A DNA stretch of 64,000 nt, from positions 4,712,001-4,776,000 of the forward strand of contig JAKULF010000003.1 in the NCBI GenBank assembly GCA_022661535.1, given 5' to 3'. Origin of the DNA: Eutypa lata. Taxonomy: Eukaryota; Ascomycota; Sordariomycetes; Xylariales; Diatrypaceae. Below, in pieces: positions 44,379 through 54,968 of the stretch. Numbering within the stretch: the stretch's first letter is position 1; every line of letters starts with the position of its first letter. The position numbers were made by a program, and so were the translations under genes. Under the pieces are notes generated by a model, which saw only the letters and a program-made list of their open reading frames with translations, had not been told where the DNA came from and did not search any database.

Positions 44379-47123
44379 TCAGCCTGCTAAACCTTTTGAA
44401 GGTGTACCACTGGTCTTTCTAGCACCGAGAGGCAGGGAAGCCGGAATTTCCTCATCCAAGTCTGAATTACTATCCGAGGAATTGCCGTCATCGTCAAGGA
44501 CTACTGGTGCAGAAGCAGAGCCATGACGTTGGTTAGGAGGCGACTGTGTTGGTGTTACGCTGGCTGGAGAAGGTTGGTTCGGATGAGGAACATGTGACGA
44601 AACCCGATATCCTTTTCGCTGGTATGAGGATAGACTATTTTGAGGTACAGACTGTTGTGGCACAGGTTGACTGGCTGGACCTTGTTGCCGTGGTCCAAGA
44701 GGTAGCGTAGGATCATCTACAGCCATTGTAGCGCTAGATCCTCCCAAGCCAGAGTTCATGGCGGAAACAGCCAGGTGTTTGCTGGGGGTTTCCATTATGT
44801 TATTCCGGGGAGACGCTGTTTGGGAGCTGCTATAATAAGGACCTTGGTCGGTTCGCTGGCGTTTGTAACTCGGTGTTTCGTCCAGCTGAGGAGAATTGTG
44901 CTTTAATCCCATGCGCTGACGCTCCCCGACGATTTCGGCTCTAGTACGCCGGTTACGAAGACGAACTCCGTACTTCTTTCGAATGATGCTCTGCTTCGTG
45001 CTGAAGCTATTATGCAGGCCATCAATCTTTGTCTTCTTCTCGTTGGGGTCTGGAATGCCTTCCGCTTCCTTGAATCGAGGTGCAAAACTCAACTCAGCTT
45101 GACGCAGTTCTTCGTTCAATCTCGCCATCGTTCCTTCGGTAAGATGCCCATACGGATCGAATTCCTTCGAGGATACTACGCCAGGTGTAGCGCTAGGCTG
45201 GGTCGGTGTCGAGGCATAGTAAGGAGAAGATGGGATGGGAGGCGGCATTGTATGTGAAGGGCTGTTATTTCCCGATGAAACGAGGATAGGCGACCCTGTC
45301 TCTGTAGTACCCAAAGGAGTAGCTGGAGCCGTGCCGTGGTCCCCGCAGACATTGTTTGCTTGATGCTGTTCGATATTAGATCACATAGGAATTTGACTTG
45401 CGACGAAGCGCTACTTACATATTGCTGTCCAACCTTGGTGATAAAGCCGGCCCCACAAGATGGGCATGAAAATGGAAAGCCATTTGCATTAGGCGGCTGT
45501 TTTGTGCAAACTTGTTTTTGGACGTGCTACGTTCAGGTCAGCAGAGATTCAGTCATATAAATGGTTGGGAGACGGACGTATTCGTAAGGGGCGCTACTGT
45601 TAAACTTGCGCCAGCACATTCGACATTGCCAACTAGGACGGCTACCTTGTGGGGTGGGAGCGATTGGCCGTTGTTGCGACGGTTGTGTATTGCGTTGGTT
45701 TTGGTTTAAGTTCGTCGAGGGGGCTGTAGACAAGACCTTCTCCCTTTGGTCATCAAGGACGTCGCTATTCTCATAGCCAAGACGCTCCGCTCGAGCAAGA
45801 GCATTAATCAAAGACCGAGCATCAATTGTCTTAAGTCGTCTCTCCACAGCTTTATCAAGGAAGTAGTTGCTGCATTTATTCAAAATTGAATCAGAAACTT
45901 CATCTAGGTCCTGCGACTTGAAATGGTCAATGACCTCGTGCTTCGACTCGGATACCATCTTAGCACCGAATTCTTTGATGGCACGGCGAATGATAACCCC
46001 GTTTGAGTGATGGATCACGGCGTTCAACTACTCAATGTGTTAGTGGCAATGCGATAGATAGGCGGTTTAGAAGCAGAGGATTGGCAAGCTTGTGAAAATA
46101 GGTGTGCTCTTTATCAATATAAGACAAGAAAGTGGGCTGTGCCAAGGATAGCGAGGCCTTGAAAGAAGAAGCTCTGTGCTCCATGCTTTTCAGCATAGAA
46201 GAGCATTTGCAGCTAGATAAGGTGCGACTTTGTGCTGGCCATCCCGCTTTCATGAAAATGGAGTATAACAACAAGCTTCTGTTAAGTGACATTGCGTAGG
46301 TTGGCAACTTAGACCACGCCAGGAAAGAAGAAAAACCTACCAAGAATGCGTGATGAAACTCGGAGCCAAGTAGACACTTCTCCCAGTTGTCTCTCATTAC
46401 CCTCCTCACAGCCTCGGGGATAGACTGTTGGATAGCGTAGGTAAGACGATCCCTGTCGTCGACGAATTTAGTATTATTCCGAAGGTATTCCTGATTTGGC
46501 GACGGAAAGCCATTGGTACTAAAGTTAGCAGCTTGGGTCTGAGCTTGCCTCGAGTAAGCCCCCGGTGGCTCTACTATGGGCACCTTTCCATGGGGAGAGC
46601 CTGCTGCTGGGGAATGATGCTGGATATGCGGTCTTTGATACTGATACTGATGAACAGTTGGAGTTGATACGACAGTGGCAGGCGTTGGCATCCTTGCAGA
46701 TGAAGACGATACCATTGGGTGGGTGTATGTCTGAGGCTGTGTTTGTATCAAGGGAGATGGTCGTGACACGGGGATAGAGCTAGCTGCAACTGGCCTTGCA
46801 TCTCCATTGGTAGCAGGAAGAGGAGCGGTGGTAGCTGCAGCTGTAGGTTTGTTTGCATTATTACCATCGCTGATGCCGTTGATACCCTTATTAGGATCAT
46901 TACTGGTAAGAACGGGGGGTTGTGAGGCAACTACGGGGGTATGGGGAGTAGAAGTAGTGACAACTAATGCAGATGGCTGTGCTGGTGCTGATGATGCTGG
47001 CGGTGCTTGCGGTGCTTGCGGTGCCTGTGGTGCCTGTGGTGCTTGTGGTGCTTGTGGTGCCTGCGGTGATGTTTGTGATGGCAGTTGTGAGGTCGCATTA
47101 GTCGTTTCCATTGGTGGCTCCAT
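44379..47123 (-). CDS. Twin C2HC zinc-finger protein, conserved in fungi, function unknown
   Basis: Four exons on the minus strand: 47123-46341, 46027-45578, 45526-45419 and 45365-44379, 775 residues, all introns phase 0. The N-terminal ~210 residues are Pro/Gln/Ala/Thr-rich, with a Pro-Gln-Ala tandem repeat. A helical domain follows (YAIQQSIPEAVRRVMRDNWE, joined over intron 1 as HHAFL-LNAVIHHSNGVIIRRA). It includes RRLKTIDARSLINALARAE. Two zinc fingers of form C-x2-C-x12-H-x5-C sit at C396/C399/H412/C418 and C432/C435/H448/C454, so each finger is completed only by splicing. The C-terminal half has a basic stretch (RKKYGVRLRNRRTRAE, SYKRQR) that could be a nuclear signal, then an acidic end (VVLDDDGNSSDSNSDLDEEI). 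A nuclear chromatin or transcription role is an inference. I cannot name the family. Confidence 0.8.
46985..47075 (-). repeat. 9-base tandem repeat encoding Pro-Gln-Ala units
   Basis: Imperfect GGTGCTTGT/GGTGCCTGC-type units in the + orientation encode about eight PQA triplets near the zinc-finger protein N-terminus. Such coding minisatellites vary in copy number between strains. Confidence 0.8.
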
Positions 47124-48865
47124 TGTCAGCCAGCAGCCCTACCTGAACAGCGCTGGGATGTTTTTGATAGATGCGATAGATCGATCTCTCACTCAAAAGG
47201 GACACCCCACAAATTCGCGGCTCCTTTGCTTTGCGGCGTATGTATGTATCATACGTATTTAATCGGAGTTACAACTTTTAGTAACTTGGCGCCTATGCAA
47301 ATCAATTGAATCCACTTCCACTTTTTGGCATGCCGATTGATTTGTAAAAAGAAGCTTTCAACTAGATCAGTCGGTGCAAAGTTGCGATCAAAACTACACC
47401 AGCAAGTTGTGTGTATCTACGGGTATGATGTGCTGTGTTATGTAGGTATGTATGTATGGAAGTGTATGTAAGTACCGGAAAGAAGGAATTTTTTTAATAA
47501 GATTAATAACTTAGCTCTAGCATGTAAAGTTAAAAGGAAGATAAGGGTTGGATCAGTTTCCGGTGGGGGCAGGTGCATATTTTATTTAATATTTGGCGTT
47601 TTTTATTAATACTCTGTTTTAAATTAAGGAAAGTGCATTTAATTTTCTTTTTAACCAACTTAAATGACCCACACCTGCTAACTTTCGGCTGCTACTATTG
47701 GTTGTTGTTGCATTAAATTACGCGATTGGTGTGAGACGTATATTTAGTGAGGTCCGGTTTGAATTTGGCAGAATATCACGGTGCATGGCAACATGGGGGG
47801 GGAATTCCCAAAACGGTCCAGGCGATATCCCTTTAATTATTTCGGCCAGCTGCAGCTTGGCTTGGATCGACCTGCCGAGATCTGAAACATACAGGACAGG
47901 CAACTCAACTCTTCTTGCCCATTTAGTTCCTAGCCATTTCCTGCATATCTAGTCATTATTGGCAAAGATATATATACCGGATATACCCCCTTGACCCTAA
48001 ATCTATGAAAATTAATATATGCCTCAAGTGCTATATCAAGTAAGAATATGATATTTAAGCTCATACCAATTGTCAAGTCATACCAAGTACTACATACTAT
48101 GAGATAATAAATTTTACTATTACGTATTTGGAATTGCCTTTCTGAGCCCGAACAAGCCACTAGGACTCCCAGTTGAAACGAGAGGGGGGTTAAATATAGC
48201 GAGTTTGAGTCTGTCATGATGACACCTTGCAGTGATGTTATTATTGAAGCATGATTTCCCTACGTTGCTGTTATGTGACATATATATTTCTGTGCATCAT
48301 GATACAATGATGACCGCGAGATATTCTACCTTCTATAGCCTCCATGGAGAACATGGAAGCTGCTCATTACTTCTACGAACTAGATACAGTAGAATTTATT
48401 GCTACAGCTCTGTAGTAGTATCCTCTAATGAGAAGAGTTGATCCTTTGCTGCATATTGAAGCCTATCTCATTTTAATAGTCAAGTGGGAGAAATACAACG
48501 TCACGGTGATTTTCAGAGTAGTTGGATATGAACAATTACATAGTCAACAGTAGGATCTCATGTGTGTATTAATCCTTTAACTATTACTTGTATAGTTGAC
48601 ATGGAAGAGTCACCAGCTCCCCAGAATCTGGCAGACTCCCCTCTCCCCGGTATAGCAAGCACATCCAGCCATATGCGGCCAAATACCTGTGCAGCAGCAT
48701 ACGAATGCTTCTATGATGACAGGACTATGAGGTCTTCAGCCCTATGGGGAAATGGCCAGCTGCATTGAATCCTTCGAGTTGAATCAATCATGCGCTTGCT
48801 ACGGCACCATAGTCACTGTAAAGTACTCAACTAGGGGATAGCCCCAACAGCGCTGGTATAACCAA

Positions 48866-48896
<31 letters not shown>

Positions 48897-49357
48897 TCCT
48901 GAATTGTGCTTGCTACAGATATCATTATCGTTAGTATACGTCAAGATCCTTCTATGAATTTTCCCTTCCTTTACCCAATACCTTCCCTCCTTTTCTTCCC
49001 TTTTCCTTTCTCTCTCTCTCACTCCCTCTTCTTTCGATGTTTTCTTTTTTACTTTGCTTCATTTTCGTTTCTTTTCCCCCGTTCTCTTGAACGAAATCCC
49101 ATATAAAGTATCCCCCCAAAAAGTATCAACTACTGACTATCTCCCACCTCGTTGGGACATTTCCTCGTATTCACCTACACACATATACCTACACACGCTC
49201 ACTTCCTTTCCACCCTCTTTCCAAAGTCCTTGTACCCAAGTCCATCTATCCAAAAAAAAAAAAAAGGAATAAAAAGAAACAGGGGGAAATAGAGAGAGAT
49301 AGTGGACACGTGTACTATTCATCCCACCCCCCCCGTATTTCAAATCGTAGGTACTTA
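47124..49357. other. Intergenic region between the zinc-finger gene and the ABC transporter
   Basis: About 2.2 kb of mostly AT-rich sequence. An uninterrupted TA run of about 26 bases spans 48865-48890. A pyrimidine-rich tract covers 48960-49080, and an A14-like run is at 49251-49264. No gene is supported. Confidence 0.55.
48865..48892. repeat. (TA)n dinucleotide microsatellite
   Basis: About 13 perfect TA units in the intergenic region, directly visible. Confidence 0.9.
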
Positions 49358-52300
49358 TCAACTAGCCCCGTTGGTTGTGGTTATCCCTCCACCGCCGCCG
49401 CCGTTGCTGCTGTTGCTATTGCAGGGGCCGGCCTCGACGACCCGCCCGGCGTCGAGGCGGACGTAGTAAGTAGCGTCCCGGACGGCCTCGAGGCGGTGGG
49501 CAATAGTGATGACAGTGCTATAGCGGAGCTCCTCGTGCAGAACCTGCTGGATGGCCGCGGCGGTGCGCTTATCGATGGAGGCGGTGGCCTCGTCCAATAT
49601 GACGACGGGGCTGCGGCGCAGCATGGCGCGGCCGATGCCCACGAGCTGGCGCTGGCCCTGGCTGAGGTTGCGGCCGCCGCCGTCGACGCGCGACCCGAGC
49701 CCCCACCCGGGCCCCAGGACCCGGCGCAGCACGCCGGCGCACTCGTCCTCGCCGTACTCGTCGAGCGGGTCGAGGTTCTGGCGCAGCGTGCCGGGGAACA
49801 GCACGGGGTCCTGCGCCACGAAGCTGATGCGCTGCCGCCACGCGTGGACGTTCACCCTCGCGATGTCGACGGAGCCCACGTGGATGGAGCCCGACGCCGG
49901 CTTCATCGTCGCCAGCAGGGCAAGCGCGAGCGTCGATTTGCCCGAGCCCGTGCGCCCGAGTACGGCGCACTTCGAGGCCCCCGGGATGGCGAAGGAGACG
50001 TTGCACAGGGAGGGCTCGAGGTGCGGCGCATACCGGAGCGTGACACCGTTGAACTTGATGTCGTCGACGGTCGTGGGCCAGGCCGCGGGCGGGTCCACGT
50101 CGCCGCTGGGTTCCTGCTCGACATCCAGTAGCTCGACGACGCGCTCCACCGAGACGAAGTCCATCTGCAGCTGGCCGTAGACCTTGCACAGAGCGTGGGT
50201 AGCGTCGACGAACTGCGACGCGGTCGTCAGTACGAAGGCGGTTAGGCCGGGAGACAGGCCCTGGTATAGCGCTAGCGCGGTCAGGATGAAGGTTGAGAAC
50301 GCCGACAAGGTGTCGAAGCGGTACGTGAGCCAGGCCTGCAGGCTCCAGAAGAAGTGGTCCATCTTCTGAAAGGCGTCGGTGACCTCGATGTTGCGGGTCT
50401 GGAAGTGCTTCTGGGCCTTGAACGCTCGGATGGTGGCCAGGCCGTCGACGAGGATGCCGAAGTTGGACATGAGCGGGCTGAGCGACACCATCTCGAGTCG
50501 CCGGAGGCTCTGCGACGTCGGCAGGAACCGCCGGAAGATCAGAAAGAAGCACACGGTCAAGGCGAGCGCGAAAACACAGAACACGGGGGTCGCCAAGGCG
50601 ACGACCGCCATGCTGCTAATCCACGTAAGAGCATGGAAGGCGACGTCCTGCAAGGGCTGGATGATGCCGCCGTCTATCATGCCAATATCAGAGGTCAAAC
50701 GGTTCATCAGCCGCCCGATGGGCGTGACGTCGTAGAACCGGAACGTAGCGTTGCTCACTCTTTTAATGACCCTGGCAAACAGGTCCTTGGCGGCAACGTA
50801 GAGGATGAATAGCAAACCGCATTGGCTGAGAGTAGATAGAAATGTTGTCAGGAGGCCGATAACAGCATACCACATCAACCACGGTCTGACATCATTCTCT
50901 GGGTTTGGAAGCCCATCGAAAAACAAGTTCCCACTAGTGGTACTATTCGCTATTCCGACAGCAGGTTTCGCAGCGGTTGGTAAGTTTATCATCAAGCTCG
51001 CTACGGGCCTCGCCTCGATACCTTCGTACGCTTCACCCCACGATTTGAGGAACCATCCGTTGAACACCATTATGAACCGGAAGGCAGCATAGATCGTAAT
51101 GAGAAAGGCCCAGGACTTAAGCTTACCTGCCTTAATGTACGTCCAGTACACTCTAGCAACGACACCTCCAGAAGCTCGGGTCTCATCTTCGATGAACTTG
51201 TCAGGGATCGCAGTTCCCTCCTCTTCCTCGGTGGTAATCTGGGGTGGTTCTTCCTGGGAAGTGGCTGGAGTACTTGGCTGTGTAGACAGCATCTCGATCT
51301 CCTGTGAGATTTCGTCGGCCTCGAGGACGCGGGCCTCCCCATCGTCAATTTCGACCACCTGGTCCGCTAAGTAGGTCCCCGGACCGACCCGGTGAGCAAC
51401 GAGTAGATCGACTCGGTGAGTAACTAGTATGACCGTACGTCCTTGAGTGAGGGACTTAGGTTCTATAAACAGTTTGCGAACGATCGACTCGGCGGTCTGA
51501 TGATCGAGCGCAGCAAGCGGATCGTCCAACAACAAGATGGATGATTGGCTGTAAACAGCTCTTGCTAGGGCTACTCTCGCCTTTTGGCCTCCCGAGAGGC
51601 CGACACCGTTCTCTCCAATGTTAGTCAGATCCCCGTGTTTGAAATTGGCTAGATCTGTGGTAAGAGCACAGGCATCTATGACCTTTTTGTACCTAGCAGG
51701 GTCCAAGGGAAAATTAAACAGGATATTATCTCGGATACTCATATTCTGAAGCCATGGAGATTGTGCGCAGTATCCAACCATGGTACGGGGGAGAACACAG
51801 TGCCCCTGCTGTTCGTCGAGCTCACCTAAGATGCCCTGTAACAGGGCCGTCTTCCCCGATCCGACCTTGCCACAGACAACGGTTAGACCAGTGGGGAAAG
51901 ACAAAGTTAGGTTCTTCAAGACGGGCTTGTGATGGCCTGGCCATGCGAGTGAGGCATCTTCAAACTTGATTTCATATGGATCTCGAAGATCATCACCCTC
52001 TTCCTTGTCTGGCTCCGCCATGAATGCAAGAAGGCGTCCCATCGCAATACTAGCATTGAGAAGTATGGTGATAAGTGCAGGAACTTCCTTTAGGCTTTGC
52101 TCGAGCATCGTAAACAGTTGAAGCGCCGGGAAAGCCACTTCTACTGGCAAGGGGTTTCCAGCTATATAAGTATAGGCAAAGAAAGTGAACACAGGGAACA
52201 ATGCAGCAGCCGCGAAGTTAGTAGCAGCAATACCGACATTGCGGAGCCCAGTTACAATTAGCATACGAAGCTCCTCATTTCTTGCAGTCATGATGTTTTC

Positions 52301-54049
52301 AAGCCACTTAGACTGCCAATCGTACCACCTAAGGTGTCGAATGGCCTCAACGAACTGAGATGTAACCTGCAGTCTCACATCCGTCGCGACTCGTCGAAGC
52401 TTTTCTTTCCCAATCAGCGAGCGAACGCAAGCCGCGTTTGCTAGCTGGACAATCACAACCCAGGCTATGCCAAAAAGGCAGGGCCAGCCGAGGAGGTCCC
52501 AAACTAAAACAAGCGACAATACTAGCTGTAGTGGTTTCGTAACGACGGCGGGGAATTCCCAAAACCGCTGAGCAACTTGGTACACATCATTCTTCATCAA
52601 ATTTAGGATTTTGCCCATCGATGCGGGCTGCTCAGGCTCGGTCTTGGTTTCTGAAGAACTCGATTTGCGTAACCTTAGAAACTCGAGTAACCGAGCCCAG
52701 CGGCCCTTTCGGGGATTGGGTTTATTGTAACCTAGTAACGGCATATCCGGCTCTTCGGAACGCGCAGCGCCGTTAGCGCCGTTGTTCACGGCCCCGTTTC
52801 CGGTCCCGTTTCCGTTACCGTTTCCGTTCAGGTGATTGGCTTCCTTCTCGACGATGACTCCTACAGATTTCCGAGTCAGGGTTTTATTGTATATCGTAGT
52901 CAACATTTCCCCACGCGATCTCTCGTACGCGCGGCGGCTAAACCACGTATTGAACACAGCTGACTGGGCCGCTATAAGGCGCACGATCATCGTCAATCCC
53001 GCGTAATATAGCGATTCATATCGGTAGGCCGGTCCTTTTTTGATCGATTGTAGTAGTAGCTGCAACAGCATAGGGAGCGAAAGCTTTGCGACAGCCTCGA
53101 TAATTCCCAGCAGAGTAATGATCATCAGATCCAAGCCATTGGCCAATAAAAGTCGTTTGGTCAGAGACCCTTGAAGCTCCCGGAACAGCGTATGGAGCCT
53201 ATCATGTTGAAAGTCGTAGGGAAGCGTCCAAACGTCATTGTCATTCAATTGTTTTCCATAACCACAGCGAATGAGCGGCTCTAACCACGAAACAGTCATA
53301 AATTGCCACAGAGTAAGGTTGTCCTCGGGGCTCCGGAACTTGGAATCAGGAGCACTATGGTACGCAGCTATGTCCTCGGTTTGAGGATCAGGCAAATCCG
53401 GATCCCGCATAGGCATCCTTAAAATAACAATTATCGCGATGAATGCTACGCTGGCAATAAGGGTACGGAGCGAATTGACCCCCCGACTATCATGGTACTC
53501 AGCAGCCAGTGCTGATAGCTCGCCACCCAGTGTAGCGGTGAAGAGCACAACCAGAGTTTTAGGGGTCTTACGCGGTCGATTAATAACCGCGAAGAAAAGA
53601 GCGATAAGCCAGGGAATTTGGGCCAAAAGTCTCGCAAGACTGAATGGCGACGGCACCACAGCGGCCGCAATGGCCAATCCAAGTCCAAGGCCAGATAATA
53701 TTAACAGGGCAACGGAATGAAAAGACCATGGCCTCGAGCGGGCTGTCTCTAATTCCGGTTCCTCCTTCGCGAAGGGCCTCGTCCATTGGGCCCTCCTAAA
53801 CGGCAAGTATCCCAATAAGTAAATTAAGAGGCAACTTCCGGCGATGGCGGCCTCGGTGATAGCACAGGCCATCATGATGTCCATGTTGCCTCGTGATAGC
53901 CCAACGAGCGAAGGTTGCTCCTGAGGAGCGAAGAGTGAAAAGCCATGTTCGACAAGGGAGCCATCTTGGTGCAAAAAAGTCATTCTCAAGGCCAAAAGAA
54001 AATAAAACCAGCAATGGAGACTGTTCCCATTACGATTACGGTGAGCCAC
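49358..54049 (-). CDS. ABCC-family (MRP-type) full-length ABC transporter
   Basis: One intronless frame of 1563 residues. An N-terminal TM region (TMD0-like, ~50-215) precedes TWO six-helix domains, each followed by an ATPase domain: TMD1-NBD1-TMD2-NBD2. NBD1 has Walker A GKVGSGKT (~725), signature LSGGQ (~816) and Walker B ILLLDDP (~838). NBD2 has GRTGSGKST (~1365), LSQGQ (~1462) and VVILDEA (~1480). NBD1 has Asp rather than Glu after the Walker B Asp and lacks the canonical catalytic Glu, the usual degenerate/consensus asymmetry of ABCC proteins. A Gly-Asn-rich and acidic linker sits in the first TMD half (NGNGNGNGTGNGAVNN). It probably exports conjugates or drugs at plasma or vacuolar membrane; Ybt1/Vmr1-like yeast proteins are plausible relatives. 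Met23 (53983) is an alternative start. Confidence 0.93.
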   Translation of the reverse strand: MAHRNRNGNSLHCWFYFLLALRMTFLHQDGSLVEHGFSLFAPQEQPSLVGLSRGNMDIMMACAITEAAIAGSCLLIYLLGYLPFRRAQWTRPFAKEEPELETARSRPWSFHSVALLILSGLGLGLAIAAAVVPSPFSLARLLAQIPWLIALFFAVINRPRKTPKTLVVLFTATLGGELSALAAEYHDSRGVNSLRTLIASVAFIAIIVILRMPMRDPDLPDPQTEDIAAYHSAPDSKFRSPEDNLTLWQFMTVSWLEPLIRCGYGKQLNDNDVWTLPYDFQHDRLHTLFRELQGSLTKRLLLANGLDLMIITLLGIIEAVAKLSLPMLLQLLLQSIKKGPAYRYESLYYAGLTMIVRLIAAQSAVFNTWFSRRAYERSRGEMLTTIYNKTLTRKSVGVIVEKEANHLNGNGNGNGTGNGAVNNGANGAARSEEPDMPLLGYNKPNPRKGRWARLLEFLRLRKSSSSETKTEPEQPASMGKILNLMKNDVYQVAQRFWEFPAVVTKPLQLVLSLVLVWDLLGWPCLFGIAWVVIVQLANAACVRSLIGKEKLRRVATDVRLQVTSQFVEAIRHLRWYDWQSKWLENIMTARNEELRMLIVTGLRNVGIAATNFAAAALFPVFTFFAYTYIAGNPLPVEVAFPALQLFTMLEQSLKEVPALITILLNASIAMGRLLAFMAEPDKEEGDDLRDPYEIKFEDASLAWPGHHKPVLKNLTLSFPTGLTVVCGKVGSGKTALLQGILGELDEQQGHCVLPRTMVGYCAQSPWLQNMSIRDNILFNFPLDPARYKKVIDACALTTDLANFKHGDLTNIGENGVGLSGGQKARVALARAVYSQSSILLLDDPLAALDHQTAESIVRKLFIEPKSLTQGRTVILVTHRVDLLVAHRVGPGTYLADQVVEIDDGEARVLEADEISQEIEMLSTQPSTPATSQEEPPQITTEEEEGTAIPDKFIEDETRASGGVVARVYWTYIKAGKLKSWAFLITIYAAFRFIMVFNGWFLKSWGEAYEGIEARPVASLMINLPTAAKPAVGIANSTTSGNLFFDGLPNPENDVRPWLMWYAVIGLLTTFLSTLSQCGLLFILYVAAKDLFARVIKRVSNATFRFYDVTPIGRLMNRLTSDIGMIDGGIIQPLQDVAFHALTWISSMAVVALATPVFCVFALALTVCFFLIFRRFLPTSQSLRRLEMVSLSPLMSNFGILVDGLATIRAFKAQKHFQTRNIEVTDAFQKMDHFFWSLQAWLTYRFDTLSAFSTFILTALALYQGLSPGLTAFVLTTASQFVDATHALCKVYGQLQMDFVSVERVVELLDVEQEPSGDVDPPAAWPTTVDDIKFNGVTLRYAPHLEPSLCNVSFAIPGASKCAVLGRTGSGKSTLALALLATMKPASGSIHVGSVDIARVNVHAWRQRISFVAQDPVLFPGTLRQNLDPLDEYGEDECAGVLRRVLGPGWGLGSRVDGGGRNLSQGQRQLVGIGRAMLRRSPVVILDEATASIDKRTAAAIQQVLHEELRYSTVITIAHRLEAVRDATYYVRLDAGRVVEAGPCNSNSSNGGGGGGITTTNGAS

Positions 54050-54968
54050 GAGATATATAACTCTACTAATAAAGCTCTGATGGTCTCTGCTCTGAGGCTA
54101 TGTATGCTAGTGAAATGCTAATTGAACGAATTATATTTGGTTGCGGGGTGGGGGGCGGCTTTGAAGGGGGCTGACCTCTTTTGTACGAAGTAGGTAAGCT
54201 CACATGCCGATTTCTCCCGGCAGATTCATAACTTCCAACACTCTTTATCATTCACATGTTCCCATGGACTCGGGAAACACCCAACTGCTGTGATCCATTT
54301 CGAAATAAAGAAAATGAGACGAGGCGAGGTCGCCTGCCGAATACTTCATGTTGGAGCTGTACTACGGCAAGGCTACTTGCATTCTTGAAGAACTAACATA
54401 GAGGTGGCCACCCAACCATGGGTTTATGTTGGGGGCTGAAAGGAGTCTTAACTAAGTGGGGTCGGTCAATGGCTGCAATGATTGAATGGGTACAGCATCC
54501 GTATGATGCATGTCCAGCTGAATGGAAGAACTATATCAGGAATATATTAATCTATTTGATTTTGGGGTCCATTGCGATCGATATTCAATACATCAGGATA
54601 GCGCGGGGTCTTCATGTCGAACCATAAAATAGGGGGCTAAATAAAACATTCTAGCGAGAGCTTAGCTCAACCTGAAGTTATACACAAAAACAAAAAAAAC
54701 ACCGCATGAGTCTATCTATCGTGATGTAGTTAGTATTCACATATACGTAGCGCGCGTATCTACTGGGAATTCACACCAATAGGAAACCCCCAATGAATGC
54801 GATGAGATACTTTCTTCTTCTTATTGTCAGATAACAGCATTAGGCGTCTCTCGTGTAATTAATGATACATTATTAGGATGGCGACAGCACAACTCGTAAA
54901 ACGAATAGCTAGTCTATGTGCTTCCATCTTACTTGAAGACATGACCTGTAATCAGCAATGTACCCTCC
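54050..54968. other. Intergenic region between annexin and ABC transporter
   Basis: About 920 bases that must hold the ABC transporter promoter and the annexin 3' UTR. Nothing else is seen; 54418-54627 (+) is an open frame without family resemblance. Confidence 0.55.

Noticed and set aside
46032..47123. A 363-residue independent protein ending at 46032
   Set aside because: Its last ~100 codons are the open intron; splicing at 46340/46028 continues the conserved helical region into the zinc fingers. Kept as a possible retained-intron isoform only.
49569..50552. 327-codon frame overlapping the ABC transporter in another minus frame, and similar + strand frames at 49310-50180
   Set aside because: Arg/Pro/Ala-rich frame-shifted shadows of NBD2; the ABC frame has all catalytic motifs.
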